Shown here: positions 6,622 through 11,636 of the stretch, one piece after another
How the letters are laid out: every line of letters begins with the position of its first letter
Numbering within the stretch: the first letter of the stretch is position 1
DNA from: JBDNDK01 sp046719185
Lineage (GTDB): Bacteria; Armatimonadota; UBA5829
DNA length: 11,636 nucleotides
Direction of reading: 5' to 3'
NCBI GenBank assembly: GCA_046719185.1
Contig: JBDNDK010000066.1
Span: 1-11,636, forward strand
Program-made: the position numbers and the translations under genes
The notes under the pieces: model-generated
Seen by the model: only the letters and a program-made list of their open reading frames with translations
Database searches by the model: none
What the model was told of the DNA's origin: nothing

Positions 6622-6925
6622 AACAATTTTCACATCAATAAAGCTAATAAAACTTTGTTGAATAATCTTAAATTCTAATTCTAAAAAACTGGAAATTATG
6701 ATAATCACACCCACACCAGATTTTAGTCGTACATTTATATAATTGAACAAAACAGGATATATCATTAGGCTATTTAGAAAAAAGAGTTCTTTTTTTGCAT
6801 AAATTCCTAATAATATTTTGTTTGTTATGTAGAAATCATTCCATTTTCCCCTTAAGTTATTAACACAATCTCCAATAATAGAAGAGACACATAGTAATTA
6901 TATAAATACGCCGATAAGAGCAGGT
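6622..6925. promoter_or_regulatory. divergent control region between cheW and rpoN
   Basis: About 300 bp of AT-rich DNA separates the ribosome binding sites of cheW (left) and rpoN (right), so both promoters should lie here. I found no clear -35/-10 pair for either gene. TATAAA at 6901-6906 is a possible -10 for rpoN but has no recognisable -35. I saw no GG-N10-GC sigma-54 site and no long inverted repeat. The open frame over 6610-6765 on the minus strand is judged non-coding. Confidence 0.5.
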
Positions 6926-6935
6926 AAGGAAAAAG

Positions 6936-8354
6936 ATGACTGTTTATAGCCAAAACAACACACAACAACAAAGGCAACAACTGCATGCAATACCTCTGCA
7001 AATACAAGCAAGCAATATACTCAAAATGAGCAATCTTGAACTTCAGCAATTCCTTGAATCTGAAGCAATGGAAAATCCTGCAATGGGAATGAAGGAAAAT
7101 GTAAAATGCCCATTATGTGGATTTGCTCTCACAGGTCCGAAATGCAATTTTTGTGGTGCTGTTAAAAAAAATCACAATATAGATAAAATAAAACAATCAG
7201 ATAATCCGTATGTAAGCAGGTTAACTCCCCTAAAACACTCCGACCCCGGATTTGACCCTTTCAGAACTGTTGCTTCATTTACAGATTTGAAAGAAAACCT
7301 CAAACAGCAGGCAAGAATGAGTGTTGATGATACAGATAAAATGTCAATTGCAGAATATCTAATTGATTCACTAGATGAACAAGGATATTTAAGAGAATCT
7401 TTGTATGAAATAGCAGAAGAATTCAAGGCATCTGTGCCTCAAATTGAAGAAGTCTTAAAAATAATACAAAGCTTTGAACCTGCAGGAATTGGTGCAAGAG
7501 ACCTAAGAGAATGTCTTTTAATTCAAATTTCATCAATTCTAATTGACTGTCCAGAAAAACAGCTTGCCAAAGAAATTATAACAAACTATTGGGAAGACTT
7601 TTCCAAATTAAAACTCAAATCTATAGCAAAAAAAATGAAAATAGATATTACAGATATAAAAGAGGCAAGTGAGTATATTAGAACAAACTGCAACCCTAAA
7701 CCTGCATCAGCCTACAGAGCACCATTTGAAGCTCTAGCACCAAGCTCTGAGCCCGGGATAGTGCCGGATGTAGTAGTGCTAAGAAAAGGTGAATCTGTAA
7801 CCGCCCATGTAGTAGATTTTCATAGTAAAGTAGTTAAAATTGATGACTCATACAATGAAGCTTATCAGAATGCAGAATCTAAAAGTAAATTTATAAATGA
7901 AAATCATTATCTGCATATAAAAGAGCATGTGGAAAGGGTAAAAGCAATATTAGATGCAGTTGATTTAAGAAAACAAACACTTGCAAGAATAGCAGATTAT
8001 CTTGTGCAATATCAAAAAGATTTTGTGATAAATGGTCCTCTTCATCTTAAACCACTCAAACAAAAAGATGTTGCAAAAGCATTAGAACTGCATGAATCTA
8101 CAATATGCAGAGCTATATCCAAAAAGTTTATGAAACTGCCAAATGGTGAAGTTGTACCAATTGATATGTTCTTTGATGCAGCATTACCAGTGAGAACTAT
8201 GATAGAAGATATAATAAAATCTTCTGATAAACAGCTCTCAGACAGTGAAATTGCTAAAGAATTAGAAGCAAAGGGAGTAAAAATAGCAAGAAGAACTGTG
8301 GCTAAATATAGAGACCAAATAAGAATACTGCCTCACCAACTAAGAGCAGCATAA
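6936..8354 (+). CDS. rpoN: RNA polymerase sigma-54 factor with a zinc-ribbon motif in Region II
   Basis: Sigma-54 directs RNA polymerase to -12/-24 promoters and needs AAA+ enhancer-binding activators. Region I (about 10-50) is the Gln/Leu-rich activator-interacting segment, with LSNLELQQFLESE-type sequence. Residues 58-74 read CPLCGFALTGPKCNFCG, a CX2C-X8-CX2C zinc ribbon (Cys58, 61, 70, 73) in the place of variable Region II. The core-binding domain spans about 105-300 (SIAEYLIDSLDEQGYL, EPAGIGARDLRECLL). A helix-turn-helix follows (LKQKDVAKALELHESTICRA, about 373-392). The RpoN box ARRTVAKYRD at 451-460 is consensus apart from final Glu to Asp. At 472 aa the protein is full length. ATG 6936 has AAGGA 5 nt upstream. 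No activator or modulator gene lies nearby, and a terminator follows directly. Confidence 0.97.
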   Translation: MTVYSQNNTQQQRQQLHAIPLQIQASNILKMSNLELQQFLESEAMENPAMGMKENVKCPLCGFALTGPKCNFCGAVKKNHNIDKIKQSDNPYVSRLTPLKHSDPGFDPFRTVASFTDLKENLKQQARMSVDDTDKMSIAEYLIDSLDEQGYLRESLYEIAEEFKASVPQIEEVLKIIQSFEPAGIGARDLRECLLIQISSILIDCPEKQLAKEIITNYWEDFSKLKLKSIAKKMKIDITDIKEASEYIRTNCNPKPASAYRAPFEALAPSSEPGIVPDVVVLRKGESVTAHVVDFHSKVVKIDDSYNEAYQNAESKSKFINENHYLHIKEHVERVKAILDAVDLRKQTLARIADYLVQYQKDFVINGPLHLKPLKQKDVAKALELHESTICRAISKKFMKLPNGEVVPIDMFFDAALPVRTMIEDIIKSSDKQLSDSEIAKELEAKGVKIARRTVAKYRDQIRILPHQLRAA

Positions 8355-8366
8355 TATAAAAAGCAA

Positions 8367-8398
8367 AACCCTTCAACAATAAAACTAATTGAAGGGTT
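8367..8398. terminator. terminator shared by rpoN and the lyase gene
   Basis: AACCCTTCAA (8367-8376) and TTGAAGGGTT (8389-8398) form a perfect 10-bp stem with a 12-nt loop. T-rich sequence follows on the plus strand (8399-8412). On the minus strand TTTTGCTTTTTAT follows, so it can end both the rpoN transcript and the convergent lyase transcript. Its position directly past 8411 fits a lyase gene that ends at 8411 rather than at 8570. Confidence 0.88.
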
Positions 8399-8410
8399 AT
8401 TATTTATTTT

Positions 8411-8569
8411 TTAATTTCTAGCAACTATCCTCACAGCATCTGCTATATAGTATAAACCATCAATCTCAGTAACATTTCTTGAGTTTATCTTGAACTCACC
8501 TTGATTTAATGCAAAGTCTCCAAGTTTCACCCATCCAGATGGTTTCTGATGGTTGATTATAAATTTATG
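8411..8569 (-). other. in-frame continuation of the lyase gene beyond an internal TAG
   Basis: Directly after TAG (8572-8570) the same frame stays open for 52 codons and ends at TAA (8413-8411). The peptide contains SGWVKLGDFALNQGEF and ends GLYYIADAVRIVARN. This is the usual end of golvesin/Xly-type C-terminal domains: a W-V-x-LG-x-F-x-F/L-x-x-G strand, then an ADAVR-x-V strand. The first part of that domain is encoded before the TAG. The segment is therefore the tail of the lyase gene and not an independent gene; it has no plausible start or ribosome binding site of its own. Confidence 0.85.
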
Positions 8570-11500
8570 CTAGGTTCCATCACTTGAAGATTCAACAATA
8601 CAGCCACTTGGATTAACAGCCTTACCCATAGCATCAAAAGTATATTCTATTCTCTCTGAAAGATGTCTTGTAACATTAGGAACAGATACTTCAACAGAAT
8701 ATGTGCCAGTCTTTGGAACATTAATTATAAAAACACCTGACTCATGTCTGCCCGGATCTGTCTCATGCTGAAGATACCCATTACCCCAAGCTCCTGGGTC
8801 TGGATGCTGAGTCCATTCTCCCTCTGCACCAATAATTGTTTGAAAACTGCCAAGATTATCAGCAACAATCATCATTGGTTGATCTGAATAAGGCATAAAC
8901 ATACCATTTCTAATAACAGGATTAGTAACAGCTTTGCCATTTAATTCAAATCTTTTTGCTCCCAATGTAGCAATTGCTAAACTAGGCTCAGGATCTTTAA
9001 CTGTAACTGATAATTTATCACCTTCAAGATTAGCTGAGACTATAGTAGTTCTTTGAATAGCATTAATTAATGGAGTTCCATTAAATATTATTTGCCTGCC
9101 AAAAGATAAACCAAAGCTATTCACCTTGCCTTGTTTATTCATTCTCAATAGAGCAAAATCAGCATTCACTTTATGATTTCCATTTCTATATGAAACAGTT
9201 TTTCCATCTTCACCAAATACTACCCAATCTAACTCTTTATCAGTTGTTATTCTGAGACTATAGCATGTGTTTGGCATTTGGTTATCAGGCATAATTCGTT
9301 CCCAATTCACATTAGGCTTATTTACACCTGAATATGGATAAAGCAAAGTAGTAAATCTAGGATTAGGTGTATTCTTTTTGAATCTAAATATTGATGTTTG
9401 AGGCATATCCTGTTTTGCCGCAGTCATACCTATGACTCTCTCAACAGAAAAACTGCCGGGATCTTGACTAATTATCAATAAATTACCATTATCTTTATAG
9501 GTTGTATTTATTGTATTTGAACTATCTATAACAGCATTAGGATCATTAACATTCCAAACTTGTGCCCATTCTGTATCCCAACTGCTGAGAGTTGAATCAT
9601 CAACAATAAAGTAATTGGGTCTTACAAAAGCAACTTTTCTCTTAACAGTTGTTTCACTATAGCCATCATGGTTACCATCAAACCAATCAAATACAGGTGA
9701 CCATGCAAAATTGGTATGTGCAGGATTTCTTTTAACATCTCTGCCTCTGGCAACCATCATAGAGTGAACTTTTGAATTCCAATATCTATCATATCCTTCT
9801 GGAGGCTCATAATCATACTGACCAGGATCAACAATCAGAGTTCTGCCATAAGCATAGAGATTAATAGATGTCAAATCCCAATGTCCATGACTTCCAAACC
9901 AACTGCCATTATGAATGAGCATGTGTCTTGCATCAGTAAATTTCTCTGAAGGTTCATTAGTTCTCATCATAAAATATCCACTTTCAGGATATACTCTTGC
10001 AAGCTCTTTTGGAGGTGATCCATTTTTTCCTTGAGAAGCAATCCATTTCAAATCAGATCTATTGAAAATGTTACCAACTTTTTCAACTTCTCCGGAAAAG
10101 TTTTCATAGAAAGAATCTCCAGTCATCACAGTGTAATTATTAGGCTGAAGAGACCAAGCCATATGGTCATACATACCTTCCACAACACGTGACAGTCTTT
10201 TATACATATCATCCTCTAGCTTAATACTGCCAGCTTTGTGATCATCAATCATGCCAAGCAACCTTCTTGCAACCATTGCATGATATTTGACTGCAGCTTC
10301 AGTACTGACTCCATCACCTCTAACATCATTAAGAGTAATCTCTGCCAGCCTGCTTGTACCCCAGCTTACATATTTTTTTGACATACTCCATTCAGGAAAC
10401 TTCAGTCCAAATTCATAACAAGCTGTTGCAGCCTCAGCACCCCAGTTTGCACCAGATGTTGCCTGATAAACCCAGTCGGCATTATCTTCTAAAAATGAGA
10501 AAAATACCAGCTTTTCATCATTAGTCCAACCATCATAATTATAAAGTCTTGCATAAGGAAGAGTACCATGACCAGGTGCTCTTGCAGCAGCTGTTCTATC
10601 ATTCCATAATTCATGATATCTAGGAAGACCAGATTGTTTAGGACTAGGATTATCTAATATAAACTGCATTCTTAAATCAATTATTTTTCTTGCATATTCT
10701 TTCTTGCCAGTTAGTGTATATGCAGTGCCCAAAGTTCTGTCTATATGCCAAGTATTGATTGCCGGATTAAATGAATGTGCAGGCTGTTCTCTTTCAGCCG
10801 GATACTCAGGAACCCAATAGCTCTCAGGCCTCCAAGGTAGTATCTGACCTGTCTCTTTGTGAGTCAACTGATTTTTCATCAAAAGATCCGCAGTTTTGGT
10901 ATCCGCATTTGGATCAATTTTAACATTCATTTCATCTTTCCACACACCCCATATATCCATTCTATTATGGAAATGTTTCACCAACTCAGCTATTGCATTT
11001 TCCCAATCGTGCTTATCAGCAGCAGCTTTAACAGCAGCTAGTTCTGGAAGATTTATATTTAATCTTTCATAGAAAAACTTTCTGAGATTTGCAGTTTTAT
11101 CAGCAACAGGCTTTATATGCACCTCAAAAGATAAATCCTCTGCCTGACCATTTGCAGAACCTTCAACTACATTATTTCTGAAGGCATTAAAAGCTACTTT
11201 GCCGTCGCCACCTTTTGTAGAAAGCTCAAAATAAAAATCCTTCTCTCCATTTGTTTTTGCTCTAAACTGGAACCAAAGGATTCTATCTTTTGTATCATGC
11301 ACAACCATAATTCCGCTGGTAGAATGATCAATAGAATACTCACCAATTTTATTTCCGGCAGATTTACCTTGATAAAGGGTCATTGTAACCACTTCACCTT
11401 CCTGCCAGGTTTCATAAACAGGTCTGATTCCTATTCTGTATATTTCTCCAGTATTATCTGGCACAACAAATGACTGACCAATTTTATTGGCTAATGAAGC

Positions 11501-11635
11501 CTCAACAGAAATATCACCAACACCAGTAGATATACCAGGTCTCACATAATTTAGATAGTCATCAAATAGCTCTCCACAACTTGCAGGAATAGCAAATAGA
11601 ACTAATAGCATAAAAGAGGCAAATAGTTTTAACAT
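8570..11635 (-). CDS. secreted heparinase II/III-type polysaccharide lyase, 1021 aa to an in-frame TAG
   Basis: Predicted beta-eliminative lyase of acidic polysaccharide, exported. Residues 1-19 are a signal peptide (MLKLF, then a hydrophobic run ending IPASC); Cys20 hints at a lipoprotein, but Pro at -3 is atypical for a lipobox. Residues about 35-175 form a beta-rich, carbohydrate-binding-like N-terminal domain. About 190-500 is the alpha-toroid, with LPELAAVKAAADKHDWENA, NTWHIDRTLGTAYTLTGK, ANWGAEA (Asn397) and DGVSTEAAVKYH (Tyr451, His452). About 550-700 is the heparinase II/III beta-sheet domain, with GSWFGSHGHWDLTS (His583, His585) and GRTLIVDPGQYDYE. From about 930 a golvesin-like domain begins (IIGAEGEWTQHPDPGAW) and is cut by TAG at 8572-8570. 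Likely catalytic Tyr/His residues are inferred from the family. ATG 11635-11633 starts at a convincing signal peptide; its ribosome binding site lies outside the window. The substrate (heparin-like, alginate or other uronate) cannot be assigned. Confidence 0.88.
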   Translation of the reverse strand: MLKLFASFMLLVLFAIPASCGELFDDYLNYVRPGISTGVGDISVEASLANKIGQSFVVPDNTGEIYRIGIRPVYETWQEGEVVTMTLYQGKSAGNKIGEYSIDHSTSGIMVVHDTKDRILWFQFRAKTNGEKDFYFELSTKGGDGKVAFNAFRNNVVEGSANGQAEDLSFEVHIKPVADKTANLRKFFYERLNINLPELAAVKAAADKHDWENAIAELVKHFHNRMDIWGVWKDEMNVKIDPNADTKTADLLMKNQLTHKETGQILPWRPESYWVPEYPAEREQPAHSFNPAINTWHIDRTLGTAYTLTGKKEYARKIIDLRMQFILDNPSPKQSGLPRYHELWNDRTAAARAPGHGTLPYARLYNYDGWTNDEKLVFFSFLEDNADWVYQATSGANWGAEAATACYEFGLKFPEWSMSKKYVSWGTSRLAEITLNDVRGDGVSTEAAVKYHAMVARRLLGMIDDHKAGSIKLEDDMYKRLSRVVEGMYDHMAWSLQPNNYTVMTGDSFYENFSGEVEKVGNIFNRSDLKWIASQGKNGSPPKELARVYPESGYFMMRTNEPSEKFTDARHMLIHNGSWFGSHGHWDLTSINLYAYGRTLIVDPGQYDYEPPEGYDRYWNSKVHSMMVARGRDVKRNPAHTNFAWSPVFDWFDGNHDGYSETTVKRKVAFVRPNYFIVDDSTLSSWDTEWAQVWNVNDPNAVIDSSNTINTTYKDNGNLLIISQDPGSFSVERVIGMTAAKQDMPQTSIFRFKKNTPNPRFTTLLYPYSGVNKPNVNWERIMPDNQMPNTCYSLRITTDKELDWVVFGEDGKTVSYRNGNHKVNADFALLRMNKQGKVNSFGLSFGRQIIFNGTPLINAIQRTTIVSANLEGDKLSVTVKDPEPSLAIATLGAKRFELNGKAVTNPVIRNGMFMPYSDQPMMIVADNLGSFQTIIGAEGEWTQHPDPGAWGNGYLQHETDPGRHESGVFIINVPKTGTYSVEVSVPNVTRHLSERIEYTFDAMGKAVNPSGCIVESSSDGT

Positions 11636-11636
11636 A

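Noticed and set aside
6610..6765. A 52-codon N-terminal extension of CheW
   Set aside because: The extension is hydrophobic and unlike CheW, and a perfect GGAGG stands 7 nt before the internal ATG at 6609.
6778..6796. A-run/T-run palindrome upstream of rpoN read as a terminator
   Set aside because: The possible loop is only 2 nt, the stem is almost all A-T, and no gene on either strand ends here.
6936..7060. CAA/CAG-rich start of rpoN as a repeat tract
   Set aside because: The glutamine codons encode the normal Gln-rich Region I of sigma-54 and do not form a regular tandem repeat.
8411..8569. A separate small gene downstream of the lyase
   Set aside because: It is in the same frame as the lyase, has no start codon with a ribosome binding site, and its sequence is the missing end of the golvesin-like domain.
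1..11636. CRISPR array, tRNA, rRNA or transposase gene
   Set aside because: I found no regularly spaced repeats, no cloverleaf or rRNA-like sequence, and no transposase-like protein on either strand.

Overview
The window is AT-rich bacterial DNA with compact genes, clear Shine-Dalgarno sites, sigma-70-type promoters and many Rho-independent terminators. It carries a sigma-54 factor, a CheW coupling protein, a PPi-dependent phosphofructokinase of the long (beta-subunit/spirochaete) type, a Clp1/Grc3-type kinase (rare in bacteria) and a large secreted polysaccharide lyase with a golvesin-like C-terminal domain. This mix suggests an uncultured, probably polysaccharide-degrading lineage from a deep or candidate phylum. 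The sequence alone does not let me name the phylum.

Layout: 1-321 has no gene. 322-942 (+) is an unrecognised single-pass membrane protein. It converges on a histidine phosphatase (990-1634, -) across a perfect 12-bp terminator hairpin. The phosphatase overlaps the upstream Clp1/Grc3-like P-loop kinase (1631-2701, -) in a TTGA stop/start junction, so the two form a coupled pair. Upstream on the same strand are the PPi-dependent phosphofructokinase (2771-4423) and enolase (4669-5961). Each has a good promoter of its own, and between them lies a palindromic dispersed-type repeat that seems to sit inside the enolase terminator. Next come cheW (6139-6609, -) and, divergently, rpoN (6936-8354, +). 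A terminator at 8367-8398 separates rpoN from a heparinase II/III-type lyase gene that fills the rest of the window on the minus strand.

Functional picture: PPi-phosphofructokinase and enolase are glycolytic/gluconeogenic housekeeping genes. The histidine phosphatase might be related to sugar-phosphate metabolism, but it could equally act with the kinase it overlaps. rpoN and cheW point to enhancer-dependent transcription and chemotaxis or another CheA-type pathway, although no partner genes are present here. The secreted lyase would depolymerise an acidic polysaccharide outside the cytoplasm.

Most notable: (1) the lyase frame is broken by one in-frame TAG at 8570-8572, yet the same frame continues for 52 codons that complete the golvesin-like domain and end at TAA just before a terminator; (2) the sigma-54 has a four-cysteine zinc-ribbon motif where Region II normally lies; (3) a bacterial Clp1/Grc3-type kinase is coupled to a phosphatase; (4) a complex palindrome lies in the enolase terminator loop.
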